Source: an uncultured bacterium (GTDB lineage: Bacteria; Spirochaetota; UBA4802; UB4802). From it: a stretch of DNA of 64,000 bases. The DNA is taken from positions 16,024 to 80,023 of the forward strand of contig CALEUQ010000005.1 of assembly GCA_937920495.1 (NCBI GenBank), given 5' to 3'. Position numbers and translations under genes: made by a program. Below are positions 26,993 to 36,116 of this stretch, one piece after another. Every line of letters begins with the position of its first letter. Positions within the stretch are counted from its first letter, which is position 1. The notes below the pieces were generated by a model, which was given only the letters and a program-made list of their open reading frames with translations, was not told where the DNA came from and ran no database searches.

Positions 26993-29820
26993 AAAGGGTA
27001 ATTATTATATATATTGTGCTACTGGTTCTGGGTGCTTCTTCATACGCAATAGAAAGCTCACAATTGTTTGAGCAGGGTATGGAAGCATTCAGGATGGGGA
27101 ATTACGGTTCGTCGGAACTTATATTCAGAAAAGTAATTGATGCTAATGATTCATATAAGGACAGGGCATGGTACTATCTTGCGTTATCAATATTTTATCA
27201 AAAACAGTACCGTTCAGCTATCTTTGAGTTAAATAGATTTTTGCTTTTGTGTACCACGCCTGACCTGTGCAGCGAAGCACGGTTCTGGATTGCAGAATCA
27301 TATTATGCACTCAATGATTATATCAAAGCCATTGAAGAATACAACAGGTTCATTTCACAGAGCAAAAATAAACAGCTGATAATAAATTCGTATGACCGAA
27401 TAGGCGAAATTTACTTCAATCAAAAACGGTATGATGAAGCAATCATTGAATGGAAGAAAGCATTAACTATAAGCAGTAAAAAATATCAGGACGAAAGCCG
27501 AGTAATAAAAATTGGTGAAGCGCTGTTCTTAAGCGAGCGCTATGAAGAAGCGCTGGATATGTTAGAGCCTTTGATTCATGCTACTGGTGAGCTTACCATA
27601 CAGTCAAAAGCAAGACTGCTGGTTGGAAGGATATACCAGCTTACCGGCAAGCACTGGCAGGCAATAAAATATTTCAATGAAATTCCTGAGTCCATGTTGC
27701 GTGTGCCGTCTTTTCTGAGTGTGCAATATTTCAAAGCTTTATCATATATTGCATTAGGAGATACATATAATGCCCGTCTAAATCTTAAATCGTATATACT
27801 TATTTCTACTGATGATGTGCCATATCACTATAATGCAAAATACGAATTGGGGAGGATACTTTTAAACACCAAAGATTCTGATGAAGGAATGGCACTGCTG
27901 GATGAAGTGTATACAAATAGTAATGATATAGAATTAAGAAGCAATGCTTCGTTTGAGCTGGCAAAGGTCTATCTTAAAAATAACAATAATGAAAAAGCTA
28001 TCCCCTATTTAGAAAATGCTGTTTCCACCAGTGATGCTGAAAGTCAAAAATATGTCATGATGACCTTAACCAGATTATATATAACTACTGCACGCTATGA
28101 TGATGCAAAAAGGCTTCTGGATTTTATGCTGGAAAAATACCAGTATGAAGAAAATAGGGATGAAATGCTTTATTTAGTTGCCCAGGTATATGTAATGCAG
28201 GGAAACATCCCCAAAGCACTGGAAGTATTTGAGGAAATAAAGGCAACCAATCCTTTTTCACAATACCTGGCTGAGCTTGATTATGTAAAGGCATTAGAAG
28301 CGTTTAAAAAAGGGCAGTTTAACGATGCCATAGATTATGGCAATAGATATTTAAAAAATCAAAGAATTGATAACAGATATGAAGCATTAATTTTATTGGC
28401 AGAGTCATATGTAAAGATAAACAATACAAAGAAAACCATTGAAGTCATCGATCAGTTAATAATCCGTTTTCCAAAGAAGGCAGGATTAGAAGAAATACTA
28501 TATGAATTATGTGCTGTATTGAAAAGTCAGGGTGTTAACGTGGAGCGGTATTATTCATTTATTATTAAAAATTATAATGAGTCAATAGCAGCGGGAAAAA
28601 TATTTATAGAAAAAGGTGATGATGCTTATAAAAAGAAAAATTTTCAGGTTGCTACATATTTTTATTCACAATATCTGGCAACAAAGGGAAGGCCGCGTGA
28701 ACGTTCAGTACTTTTATTTTATGTACGGTCACTCTATGAATTAAAGCAATATAATACAATTATAAAAACATTGCTTAACAGTGATTACTTAACTGTGGAT
28801 GATTTAACAACAAAATTGCTATTAAAATGGCTGGCAAAAAGCTTTTATGCAATAAAAGATTATTCCGCTGCATTGACATATTTCGTGAAAATACCTTTCC
28901 AGGACTACAATAAAGAAGATTTTGTAGTAATAGCGGATACAGCATTAAAGGCTGGACAACCGGAGATAGCAACTGATATCCTTACGTATGTTGAAGAAGA
29001 TGATTATTATGCTGGCATTGCGTATTCAATTGCTTTATATTACAGAACGAACGGGAATAACGAACAGGCATTTGATTATTTTACTAAAGTTTTACTCAGG
29101 AAACCAGATAGCAGTGTTTCTGATGATGTAAAAGTAAACCTGGCACAGATTTACATTGAACGTAAAGAGTTTGAAAAAGCTATTGAACTGGCACAATCCA
29201 TTCAGAAGAATGAACTAGAAAATCTGCGGATCAGTATAATGGCTATTGCATATTTCAATTCAGGCAATACTGCTGAAGCGTTGAATGTTATTTCAGGTAA
29301 ACTTAATAATATTTTAAAAACTGAATACGCAGATGAAATAGTGAAGTTTTTGTTGATGTATTATTATGAACAAAATGATTTAAAGAATTATCAGAATATG
29401 TATGTGCATGGCATAAAAAGAAACCGTTTGATATCGTTATCAAATTATTATTATGGCATGATGATGTATAAAAATAATAATTACTCACAGGCTTTACAGT
29501 TTTTTAACAGTGCGTTACGATATAATGATGAATATGCGCATGCTTCATTTTACTATGCAGCTTTAATATATCTTTTAGTACAGCGTAATTTTGCTACAGC
29601 AAAAAAGTATTTTGACCTATATTTTTCCAAAGTCAATGATACTGAAATCAATTATTATAATGCAAAAGTGTATCTATCATTGTTGTTGTACGAGATGGGT
29701 AAAAAAGATGATTCCAGAGATATCGTATATCAGATAGTTAACTCAGATTCAAATGTACTTGCAAAAATTAAGGCACAACATCTTATTCGTGAGTATGGTT
29801 TTCAAGAGCCAATACAATAA
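26989..29820 (+). CDS. Exported TPR-repeat protein, 943 residues
   Basis: A signal peptide (about 1-20, cleavage near SYA-IES) is followed by about 20 helical repeats along the whole length. They include TPR-type words such as AWYYLALSIFYQKQYRSAIF, RIGEIYFNQKRYDEAIIEW and ASFELAKVYLKNNNNEKAIP. There is no catalytic domain. Such large periplasmic or surface repeat proteins act as assembly or tethering scaffolds. Translation is coupled to cinA by a 4-bp overlap, and aroQ follows after 12 nt, yet nothing in the sequence ties it to either pathway. Confidence 0.85.
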   Translation: MKRVIIIYIVLLVLGASSYAIESSQLFEQGMEAFRMGNYGSSELIFRKVIDANDSYKDRAWYYLALSIFYQKQYRSAIFELNRFLLLCTTPDLCSEARFWIAESYYALNDYIKAIEEYNRFISQSKNKQLIINSYDRIGEIYFNQKRYDEAIIEWKKALTISSKKYQDESRVIKIGEALFLSERYEEALDMLEPLIHATGELTIQSKARLLVGRIYQLTGKHWQAIKYFNEIPESMLRVPSFLSVQYFKALSYIALGDTYNARLNLKSYILISTDDVPYHYNAKYELGRILLNTKDSDEGMALLDEVYTNSNDIELRSNASFELAKVYLKNNNNEKAIPYLENAVSTSDAESQKYVMMTLTRLYITTARYDDAKRLLDFMLEKYQYEENRDEMLYLVAQVYVMQGNIPKALEVFEEIKATNPFSQYLAELDYVKALEAFKKGQFNDAIDYGNRYLKNQRIDNRYEALILLAESYVKINNTKKTIEVIDQLIIRFPKKAGLEEILYELCAVLKSQGVNVERYYSFIIKNYNESIAAGKIFIEKGDDAYKKKNFQVATYFYSQYLATKGRPRERSVLLFYVRSLYELKQYNTIIKTLLNSDYLTVDDLTTKLLLKWLAKSFYAIKDYSAALTYFVKIPFQDYNKEDFVVIADTALKAGQPEIATDILTYVEEDDYYAGIAYSIALYYRTNGNNEQAFDYFTKVLLRKPDSSVSDDVKVNLAQIYIERKEFEKAIELAQSIQKNELENLRISIMAIAYFNSGNTAEALNVISGKLNNILKTEYADEIVKFLLMYYYEQNDLKNYQNMYVHGIKRNRLISLSNYYYGMMMYKNNNYSQALQFFNSALRYNDEYAHASFYYAALIYLLVQRNFATAKKYFDLYFSKVNDTEINYYNAKVYLSLLLYEMGKKDDSRDIVYQIVNSDSNVLAKIKAQHLIREYGFQEPIQ

Positions 29821-29832
29821 TCAGAGGAAGAT

Positions 29833-30282
29833 ATGAAACATTATACTTTTCTTGTGATTCACGGACCAAATTTAAATCTTCTTGGGGAAAGGGAACCAGC
29901 AATATATGGTACTCTAACGCTTGAAGACATCAATAGCAGAATAGCTGAATTTGCAAAAAGCAACAATTGTATGGTTAGTTTTTTCCAGTCTAACAGTGAA
30001 GGCCAAATTATAGATTATATTCAGAAAAACAGAAATTGCGATGGTATTATTATTAATGCCGGAGCGTATACTCACACTTCAATTGCTATCCGTGATTGTA
30101 TAGCTGCTATAAAGCTTCCGTGCGTGGAGGTTCACCTTTCCAATATACATTCACGTGAACGCTTCAGAAGGCATTCATATATTGCACCTGTATGTATTGG
30201 ACAGATTTGCGGATTTGGGTACTACTCATATATTGTGGCGTTGCAGGCTTTGATACATTATCTGGAAAATAATGCAAGGTGA
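29833..30282 (+). CDS. aroQ: 3-dehydroquinate dehydratase, type II
   Basis: 149 residues, full length. The signatures are HGPNLNLLGEREPAIYG (about 9-25, with the active-site Tyr), FFQSNSEGQIIDYI, INAGAYTHTSIAIRDCI and EVHLSNIHSRERFRRHSYIA with the catalytic His. It carries out the third step of the shikimate pathway. GAGGAAG precedes the ATG. It lies in a tight run with the TPR gene before it and pepQ after it, the latter starting just past its stop codon. Confidence 0.96.
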   Translation: MKHYTFLVIHGPNLNLLGEREPAIYGTLTLEDINSRIAEFAKSNNCMVSFFQSNSEGQIIDYIQKNRNCDGIIINAGAYTHTSIAIRDCIAAIKLPCVEVHLSNIHSRERFRRHSYIAPVCIGQICGFGYYSYIVALQALIHYLENNAR

Positions 30283-30292
30283 TTTTATTTCT

Positions 30293-31369
30293 ATGAACTA
30301 TCGCACAAGAATAAAAAAAATACAAAAATACTTATTAGAAAAACGACAATTTCCTTATCTTGTTGCAAGTCTGATCAACATTAAGTATTGTACAGGATTT
30401 GAAGGTAGTTACGGATATCTGATTTTCTTTGAAGATGAGACAGTTTTTGTTTCTGATTCGCGGTATGAAGAATATGCTTTGACGATATTGCCAAAAAATG
30501 TACATTTTGTGTTGCAGGATAAGGATTTTTTTAAAACGCTACAGTCATTGATGAAACAAAAAAAAATAAAGAACATATTTTTTGAAGAGCATTCCATCAC
30601 TTTATCACAATACAGAACATTTAAGGAGCAATGTAAGGGCATAGCAATTAATTATGGCGGGGATGTAATAAACCAGTTGCGTATTATCAAGGATGATGAT
30701 GAGATTGAAAATATTAAAAAAGCAGCTCAGATAACTGATAAATGTTTTTACCATATACTTGAGTTTATTAAACCTGGTGTTACTGAATGGGACATTGCTA
30801 TTGAGATTGAATATTTTTATAAAACCAATGGATGTGAGAAAAATTCATTTGATACTATTGTTGCTTCAGGAGCAGGGTCGTCAATGCCACATTACAAAAC
30901 AGGCGCTAAAAAAATAAAGGCAGGTGAACCGGTACTTATTGATATGGGTTGTGTGTACAGAGGTTATTGTTCGGATATTACGCGAACAGTCTTTGTTAAA
31001 GATATCCCTGATGGTATCAGTACAATTTATTCTGTTGTAAAAGATGCCCAGCAAAAAGCCGTAGATGCCGTAAAACCAAATTTAACTACAAATAAACTTG
31101 ACAGTATTGCAAGGGATTTTATAGCTGCAAAAGGATATGGTGCTTTATTTGGTCATTCGTTAGGACATGGTGTTGGTCTGGACGTTCATGAACTACCGGC
31201 AGTAAAACAAAACGGAGCGGTGGCTTTAAAAAAGGGTATGGTTATTACAATAGAACCTGGTATATATATACCAAGAGAAGCAGGCGTTAGAATTGAAGAT
31301 ATGGTGCTGGTAACTTCTTCAGGGCACGAGGTATTAACTAAAAGCACTAAAGAGTTGATTGTTTTATGA
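30293..31369 (+). CDS. Xaa-Pro aminopeptidase (peptidase M24 family)
   Basis: 358 residues from the ATG at 30293, nine bases after AAGGTGAT. An in-frame ATG at 30272 would add seven residues and overlap aroQ. The creatinase-like N-domain (1-~120) is followed by the pita-bread metallopeptidase domain. Metal ligands are the two Asp in DMGCVYRGYCSDITRT, the His in GHSLGHGVGLDVHE, the Glu in TIEPGIYIP and the Glu in GVRIEDMVLV. It removes an N-terminal residue before proline in the cytoplasm. The arrangement aroQ-pepQ-efp is common in bacteria. The gene ends inside a dispersed repeat. Confidence 0.92.
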   Translation: MNYRTRIKKIQKYLLEKRQFPYLVASLINIKYCTGFEGSYGYLIFFEDETVFVSDSRYEEYALTILPKNVHFVLQDKDFFKTLQSLMKQKKIKNIFFEEHSITLSQYRTFKEQCKGIAINYGGDVINQLRIIKDDDEIENIKKAAQITDKCFYHILEFIKPGVTEWDIAIEIEYFYKTNGCEKNSFDTIVASGAGSSMPHYKTGAKKIKAGEPVLIDMGCVYRGYCSDITRTVFVKDIPDGISTIYSVVKDAQQKAVDAVKPNLTTNKLDSIARDFIAAKGYGALFGHSLGHGVGLDVHELPAVKQNGAVALKKGMVITIEPGIYIPREAGVRIEDMVLVTSSGHEVLTKSTKELIVL

Positions 31370-31425
31370 ATAATGAAGTGTAAACACCTTATCAGGTGGG
31401 TGTGTACATTGTAATTTAAATATTT
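31360..31425 (-). repeat. Dispersed hairpin repeat family 1, partial copy G
   Basis: TTTATGAATAATGAAGTGTA is shared with copy F. It leads into the stem GTGTAAACACCT / AGGTGGGTGTGTACA (31379-31408) around a short TATC loop. It covers the last codons of the peptidase gene and may serve as its terminator or as an attenuator ahead of efp. Confidence 0.6.
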
Positions 31426-31452
31426 TTATTTTGTTCAGGGGAGTTAGTATCC

Positions 31453-32016
31453 ATGATTACAAGTAATGATTTACGGAACGGTACAATTATCAAGGTTGAT
31501 GGAGATTTATATTCAGTTGTTGAGTATCAGCATGTAAAGTTGGGGCGGGGTGGTGCATTTGTTCAAACAAAATTGAGATCTTTGACAAGAGGTGTCATTG
31601 TTGACAGGAAGTTTAAAGGACAGGAAAAGGTTGAGGATGTCAGGGTTGAAAAAAAGACGTTACAGTATTTGTATGATGAAGGCGACACCCTGGTTTTTAT
31701 GGATACACAAAGTTATGATCAGATTCATGTGGACAGGAAAAAGGCCGGGAATCTGCTTAACTACATAAAAGAGGGTGATAGCGTTGAAGCAACCATGCAT
31801 GATGAGGAAATATTATCTATAGAGCCCCCAATATTTGTAGTATTGAAAGTCACGTATGCTGAACCAGGTGTTAAGGGTGATACTGCTACAAATGTTTTGA
31901 AACCAGTAACCGTTGAAACAGGTGCCACTGTTCAGGTGCCAATTTTTGTCAACGAAGGTGATGTAATAAAAGTTGACACGCGGACAGGAGAATATGTTGA
32001 ACGTGTGAAAAAATAA
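31453..32016 (+). CDS. efp: Translation elongation factor P
   Basis: 187 residues, standard length with three OB-type barrels. The N-terminal block MITSNDLRNGTIIKVDGDLY and the tip loop HVKLGRGGAF identify it. EF-P rescues ribosomes stalled at polyproline. The tip residue is Arg32, where E. coli has the beta-lysylated Lys34. The EarP-type SGRN loop is also absent, so neither known modification system is indicated and none is in the window. GGGGAG precedes the ATG. It is separated from pepQ by a repeat hairpin, so it may be both read through and separately started. Confidence 0.96.
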   Translation: MITSNDLRNGTIIKVDGDLYSVVEYQHVKLGRGGAFVQTKLRSLTRGVIVDRKFKGQEKVEDVRVEKKTLQYLYDEGDTLVFMDTQSYDQIHVDRKKAGNLLNYIKEGDSVEATMHDEEILSIEPPIFVVLKVTYAEPGVKGDTATNVLKPVTVETGATVQVPIFVNEGDVIKVDTRTGEYVERVKK

Positions 32017-32141
32017 TTACGTATGTAATGAAAGTGTACGCACAATCGGAAAAAGACGTATTGAAAACGTATTGTATTCCTGCTATGATAGTTGGCGGGA
32101 ATAAACATACAATATAAAATTTTAATCAAAAGATTTACAAT

Positions 32142-33293
32142 GTGAAATCTGAAATTATAACCAAAGAAGCATATACGGCATTTAAAAAAGGTTCGTATGT
32201 AGTTGCTGTCCAGTTGTTAGAAAAAAATATTAATATTTCCAATGATCCGTATGATTATTTTTTATTGATTTTATCGTATTTGTTTACAGATAAGCTTATG
32301 CAGGCAGAAACTGTTTTGCGCAAGGCTCTGCGGCAATATCCTTCTTTTTTTCCACTTCTTGAAATCCAGGCATTTTTAATATTAAAAGCTGCTAAATCAA
32401 AGGATGAAGCCTGCACAGGATACATTGATATATTAAAAGTTTGGCCTGGTAATAAACAGATAAATAAGATTATAACAAAAATACAGGAATCAGATGATTT
32501 TGAGCAATTCCAGAAAAAAGCAAAACTTAAGGATTTCATTAGAGTAAAACCCCCAAAAAAAATAAAGACACAACATTACCGGGACGTGAAGTACAATACA
32601 AATATCAAAAAAGTAGCTTCTGTACTAATAAGCCTGGTAGTGTTGATAGCAGGTATTGTATTTTTTCCATCGCCACTTGCAAAACTCATAAATGAAAAAA
32701 TTGAAGTTTTGTTCCCACACCATAGTGAAGTCAAAAATCTGGAAGATATATCACACATCTCACTTGATGGTATGCATTACGATATCATTGACAAAATACA
32801 AAAAGTGCGCACACCTGAATTGTATGTAACAAACGACGCCTGTATACAGGATTTTAATCGGGCAAAGTGGCTGATAAAAGAAGGCAAGGAAAATGATGCC
32901 ATGATATTGCTGAACAAGATTGATGCAAGCAATGCAAATTTCAGAGTAAAAGAACGGGTTGCATTTTTAAAAGATTTTATACATCGCAATAAGGAGCGTA
33001 CGGTTGCCCTATTTTCATACACGGATGTCATGCAAAAGCCATATCTATATAAAGGCATAAATGTAAAATGGCAGGGTAAGGTAGCAAATTATAAAAAAAA
33101 GAATGGCAATACCTTTCAGCTAATGATCAATTATTCAGAAAATCGATTTGATGGCATAGTAGATGTATATGCACCTTTTGAAGTACAATCTTTAGCTAAT
33201 GGGGCGATAGTAACTGTTGAAGGAATCATCACCAATATTATTGGTCAGAAGATTGTAGTTATGCAGGCAAATAATATTGAAATCAAAAATTAG
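32142..33293 (+). CDS. TPR protein with one membrane helix and a C-terminal OB-like domain
   Basis: 383 residues from a GTG at 32142; no strong ribosome site is seen. The N-terminal 125 residues hold helical TPR-like repeats and are probably cytoplasmic. A basic linker (PPKKIKTQHYR) precedes a single membrane helix (about 155-172, VASVLISLVVLIAGIVFF). The part beyond has a helical stretch and then a strand-rich block (about 285-383, with GINVKWQGKVANYKKKNGNT and GAIVTVEGIITNIIG) that looks like an OB fold. I know no named family. It follows efp by 125 bp on the same strand. Confidence 0.7.
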   Translation: MKSEIITKEAYTAFKKGSYVVAVQLLEKNINISNDPYDYFLLILSYLFTDKLMQAETVLRKALRQYPSFFPLLEIQAFLILKAAKSKDEACTGYIDILKVWPGNKQINKIITKIQESDDFEQFQKKAKLKDFIRVKPPKKIKTQHYRDVKYNTNIKKVASVLISLVVLIAGIVFFPSPLAKLINEKIEVLFPHHSEVKNLEDISHISLDGMHYDIIDKIQKVRTPELYVTNDACIQDFNRAKWLIKEGKENDAMILLNKIDASNANFRVKERVAFLKDFIHRNKERTVALFSYTDVMQKPYLYKGINVKWQGKVANYKKKNGNTFQLMINYSENRFDGIVDVYAPFEVQSLANGAIVTVEGIITNIIGQKIVVMQANNIEIKN

Positions 33294-33335
33294 AGTTTTT
33301 ATGATTAACTATACTCAACAAAGCGAGAGTTTATT

Positions 33336-34478
33336 ATGAAGGTAGTATTGAAAGAATGCACTCAATATGAAGTTGATACAATCAAAGAAACAGTAATGGC
33401 AGCTTTACACCGGTTGCAGTTTGATTTTTCAAAACTTTACAATGCAAAAGTTGCAATAAAACCTAATTTATTAACTTCTGCGTCACCTGAATCTGCAGTA
33501 GTTACGCATCCTGCTTTTTTTAAAGCAATAGTTCAGATTGTTACACAGCACGGTGGAGTACCAGTACTTGTTGAATCCCCTGCAGTTCATTCCTTGCAAA
33601 GAGTAATGAAAAAGACAGGATATGATGCGATAGTAACTGAAGAAGAAGTGCTGGTTGCCGATACATCAGATTGCATGATAATTCATAATGAAAATTCTCA
33701 TCATTTTAAACGATTTGAAGTTCCAACAATATTAGCTGAATGCGATATACTTATCAACATTCCAAAGTTTAAAACACATTCTTTAACCTACATTACATGT
33801 GCAGTAAAAAATTTATTTGGCACAATTCATGGAATGAAAAAATCTCAGTGGCATATTAAAGCAAAAAGTAAAGATGATTTTGCAATGATGCTTCTGGATT
33901 TATATCAGGCGTATTTAACGGATAAGGCATTACCACAAACTATAGTCCATATTGTTGATGCCATAACAATGATGGAAGGTGATGGACCAGGACCAAGTGG
34001 TAGGCCAAAATTTATGGGAGTAATTGCTACATCATACAATGCAATAGCAGTTGATTATGCTCTGTCACAGCTTGCAGGTTTTGATATAGAAAATATACCT
34101 ACTATTACTCAGGGTTTTAAACGGGGACTTTGCGCTACACCAGATAAAATTGAAATTATCAAGGATGAAGGGATCTTTGCTGATTATCAATGTGCTGCGC
34201 CTAAAGATTCAGGTTCAACAAAAATTCTTGCTATACCACTTATAAATAGATTATTAAAAAATCTTTTTATAGCAAAGCCACTACCTGATCCTGAAAAATG
34301 TACACTCTGTTATCAGTGTAAAAAGATTTGCCCGGTAAAAGCAATAAGCATTTCAACGGATGGTAAAGTGCCACATTATGATTATTCAACGTGTATACGG
34401 TGTTATTGTTGTATGGAAATATGCCCGGAGTCAGCGATATCGTTAAGTAAACCCTTATTTAAGAAAATCTTACGGTGA
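33336..34478 (+). CDS. DUF362 protein with C-terminal 2x[4Fe-4S] ferredoxin domain
   Basis: 380 residues. The DUF362 domain (about 1-290) shows AIKPNLLTSASPESAVVTHP and INIPKFKTHSLTYITCAVKN. A ferredoxin domain follows with CTLCYQCKKICP (about 322-333) and CIRCYCCMEICP (about 353-364), enough for two 4Fe-4S clusters. DUF362 proteins occur in anaerobes and are thought to take part in electron transfer or metal-centre chemistry, but no reaction is established. No export signal, so cytoplasmic. A second DUF362 protein (53793-54716) has the same core, an export signal and no ferredoxin domain of its own. Confidence 0.88.
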   Translation: MKVVLKECTQYEVDTIKETVMAALHRLQFDFSKLYNAKVAIKPNLLTSASPESAVVTHPAFFKAIVQIVTQHGGVPVLVESPAVHSLQRVMKKTGYDAIVTEEEVLVADTSDCMIIHNENSHHFKRFEVPTILAECDILINIPKFKTHSLTYITCAVKNLFGTIHGMKKSQWHIKAKSKDDFAMMLLDLYQAYLTDKALPQTIVHIVDAITMMEGDGPGPSGRPKFMGVIATSYNAIAVDYALSQLAGFDIENIPTITQGFKRGLCATPDKIEIIKDEGIFADYQCAAPKDSGSTKILAIPLINRLLKNLFIAKPLPDPEKCTLCYQCKKICPVKAISISTDGKVPHYDYSTCIRCYCCMEICPESAISLSKPLFKKILR

Positions 34479-34502
34479 TATATTATTTTTGAGAGGAAAT
34501 TT

Positions 34503-34889
34503 ATGGAGCAAAAGGATACTATACGCAAAATTGTCGTTATTGAGATAATTGTTTTTCTTTTGATTATTGTATTTATATGGGCAGAAGAAATATTTGATCT
34601 GCCACATATGCTTTTAAATGCGGAACCTACCCCTGTAAATTATGAAGAAAGTTTTATGGAAACTTTTATTTTTACCGTTATATTTGGCTTTTTGATATAC
34701 CACACTATAAAAATTTTGATGAAAATACGTAATTTGGAATCGTTTGTACGAATTTGTTCAGGTTGTCATAAAGTGTATGTGAATGGAAGATGGGTATTGC
34801 TTGAGGAGTATTTTAATAGTTATGCAAACAAAAAAACATCGCATGGTTTATGCGATGACTGTAAAAACTATTATAAAAAATCTAATTAG
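34503..34889 (+). CDS. Small membrane protein with zinc-finger-like tail
   Basis: 128 residues. Two membrane helices (about 9-26 and 56-75) are followed by a cytoplasmic tail with CSGCHKVYVNGRW (about 89-101) and SHGLCDDCKNYY (about 114-125). This CxxC-(x~24)-CxxC pattern with SHGLCxxC closely resembles a tail often fused to PAS and response-regulator proteins (CxxCKKIRDD...SHGICPDC). Here it stands on its own behind a membrane anchor. GAGGAAA precedes the ATG. Its last three bases overlap the 3' end of the minus-strand tRNA-Met gene. Confidence 0.75.
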   Translation: MEQKDTIRKIVVIEIIVFLLIIVFIWAEEIFDLPHMLLNAEPTPVNYEESFMETFIFTVIFGFLIYHTIKILMKIRNLESFVRICSGCHKVYVNGRWVLLEEYFNSYANKKTSHGLCDDCKNYYKKSN

Positions 34890-34960
34890 CGGAGGAGGGA
34901 CTCGAACCCCCCACACCACGGATATGAGCCGTGTGCTCTAACCAACTGAGCTACTCCGCC
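34887..34960 (-). tRNA. tRNA-Met(CAT), elongator
   Basis: 74-nt cloverleaf. The acceptor GGCGGAG pairs with CTCCGCT, the D-arm reads GCTCAGTTGGTTAGAGC, the anticodon stem-loop is CACGG-CTCATAT-CCGTG and the T-loop is TTCGAGT. CCA is not encoded. The CAT anticodon could also belong to a lysidine-modified Ile2 tRNA, but the acceptor and D-arm resemble elongator Met. Confidence 0.92.
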
Positions 34961-34961
34961 T

Positions 34962-35037
<76 letters not shown>

Positions 35038-35056
35038 ATCGTTTTAACGAATTGAC

Positions 35057-35085
35057 AATCTATTTATAATATACATTATAGTCAA
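35057..35085 (-). promoter_or_regulatory. Candidate promoter of the tRNA-fMet/tRNA-Met operon
   Basis: On the minus strand TTGACT (35085-35080), 17 nt, then TAGATT (35062-35057). The first tRNA base is at 35037, so the leader would be about a dozen nucleotides. Confidence 0.55.
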
Positions 35086-35180
35086 TCATTTTTCAAATTC
35101 TTAATATTTTGTTTATAAGCAAATTATTTTTTTATTCTTTCCAGAGCAAGCAGGCTTAATTCAGGATCTTTACCACATTG

Positions 35181-35215
35181 CGTCATTCCAGGTCCCGATT
35201 GGCATCGGGACGGGG
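35181..35215. repeat. Dispersed repeat family 3, fragment
   Basis: CGTCATTCCAGGTCCCGAT with the 8-bp palindrome GTCCCGAT-TGGC-ATCGGGAC (35192-35211). The same palindromic wording closes the family 3 blocks at 49.5 and 63.9 kb. Confidence 0.6.
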
Positions 35216-35310
35216 TCTATGAGCCATATTGAGCTACATCATTTCTTAGACGTGTGATTTAAGTTAATGTTCTAAAAATTCAGTCATGAAGAAAAATTTT
35301 AAGAAATAAT

Positions 35311-35430
35311 TTACCAATGATTTCTTAAAAATATTTAGTTAATAAAACGGTTTACACCCCGCTGCCTTCGGCGGGGGGTGTACACTACGTTCATTATGTT
35401 TACAAATTTTGTTTAAAGGAATAAATCGTG
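35311..35430 (+). repeat. Dispersed hairpin repeat family 1, full copy B
   Basis: About 120 bp. The left flank ends in ATATTTAGTTAATAAAAC. The central GC-rich stem is GTTTACACCCCGCTGCC / GGCGGGGGGTGTACAC around TTC (35350-35385). The right flank is TTATGTTTACAAATTTTG then TTTAAAGGAATAAATCGTG. Its reverse complement matches copies D and E end to end. Confidence 0.85.
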
Positions 35431-35470
35431 GAAATAATTTGTAAAAAAAAATTAAATTTTATTAATATTA

Positions 35471-35498
35471 TTGTTGAAATTTTGCAATGTGATATAAT
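35471..35498 (+). promoter_or_regulatory. Candidate extended -10 promoter of the polyamine operon
   Basis: TTGTTG (35471-35476), 16 nt, and a perfect TATAAT (35493-35498) preceded by TG one base out (TGATATAAT), the extended -10 form. It would start RNA near 35505, leaving a leader of about 200 nt before speD. Confidence 0.6.
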
Positions 35499-35504
35499 AC
35501 TGTC

Positions 35505-35708
35505 AATGTTCTCTTTTAAGAAGAGGGGGTGATATTATTTAAGGGCTAAAACCTATTAGCGGTTTTAGCATTTTGATTATTTAAGAGCGCAAAAAACCCA
35601 AAGGAATTATAATCCCCAGGGTGGCGAATTTAAGTTAACCTTAAAAACCATTCTTAATGCATACACTCACCGTAGTGTAGGTGAATTTATAAAATGAGGT
35701 GGTTGCCC
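35505..35708 (+). promoter_or_regulatory. Structured 5' leader of the speD operon
   Basis: A leader of about 200 nt with a 9-bp perfect hairpin (GCTAAAACC at 35545-35553 with GGTTTTAGC at 35561-35569, 7-nt loop). A later small stem (TCACC/GGTGA, about 35667-35684) lies close to the ribosome site AGGTGG at 35697-35702. The length and structure suggest control by a metabolite, a polyamine or translation, but I do not recognise a known riboswitch class in it. The ligand idea is inference. Confidence 0.4.
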
Positions 35709-36116
35709 ATGGAGGGTTTAGGTACACACATCATTGCGGAACTCTTCAACTGTAACGAGTTTCACATCAACAATTTAAAAAAGGTTGAGGAGGTGTTGAC
35801 GGCCGCAGCCGAACTCTCTAAAGCCACTATCATCCAACCATTCTTTCACAAATTTTCTCCATACGGTATTAGCGGAGTCATCGTCATTGCCGAGTCGCAT
35901 ATCACAATCCACACATGGCCGGAATATGGGTATGCAGCGGTTGACGTCTTCACCTGCGGAGATCACAATTACAAGGTAGCTATCGACTATATCACTGAAC
36001 AGCTGGAAGCAGAGCGATGTGTTCTGTACGAGATGCGGAGAGGTGTGCTGAGCGATAGCAAGGTAAAAAATGTACCAGTAATTCGGGAGGTGGAAAATGT
36101 TAACTACATTGACTAA
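35709..36116 (+). CDS. speD: S-adenosylmethionine decarboxylase proenzyme
   Basis: 135 residues from the ATG at 35709, six bases after AGGTGG; an ATG at 35694 lies before that site. This is the short prokaryotic class 1B form. It self-cleaves before Ser63 in AESHITIHTWPE to give the pyruvoyl cofactor. His68 and Cys83 (in DVFTCGD) are the other processing and catalytic residues, at the same numbers as in Thermotoga maritima SpeD. Trp70 and Glu72 are kept. The product, decarboxylated AdoMet, gives aminopropyl groups to SpeE. It is the first gene of speD-paralogue-speE-symporter, and overlaps the paralogue by 20 bp. Confidence 0.96.
   Translation: MEGLGTHIIAELFNCNEFHINNLKKVEEVLTAAAELSKATIIQPFFHKFSPYGISGVIVIAESHITIHTWPEYGYAAVDVFTCGDHNYKVAIDYITEQLEAERCVLYEMRRGVLSDSKVKNVPVIREVENVNYID

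Noticed and set aside
35505..35708. A known SAM riboswitch in the speD leader
   Set aside because: I looked for the conserved cores of the common SAM classes and did not see them. I describe it only as a structured leader.
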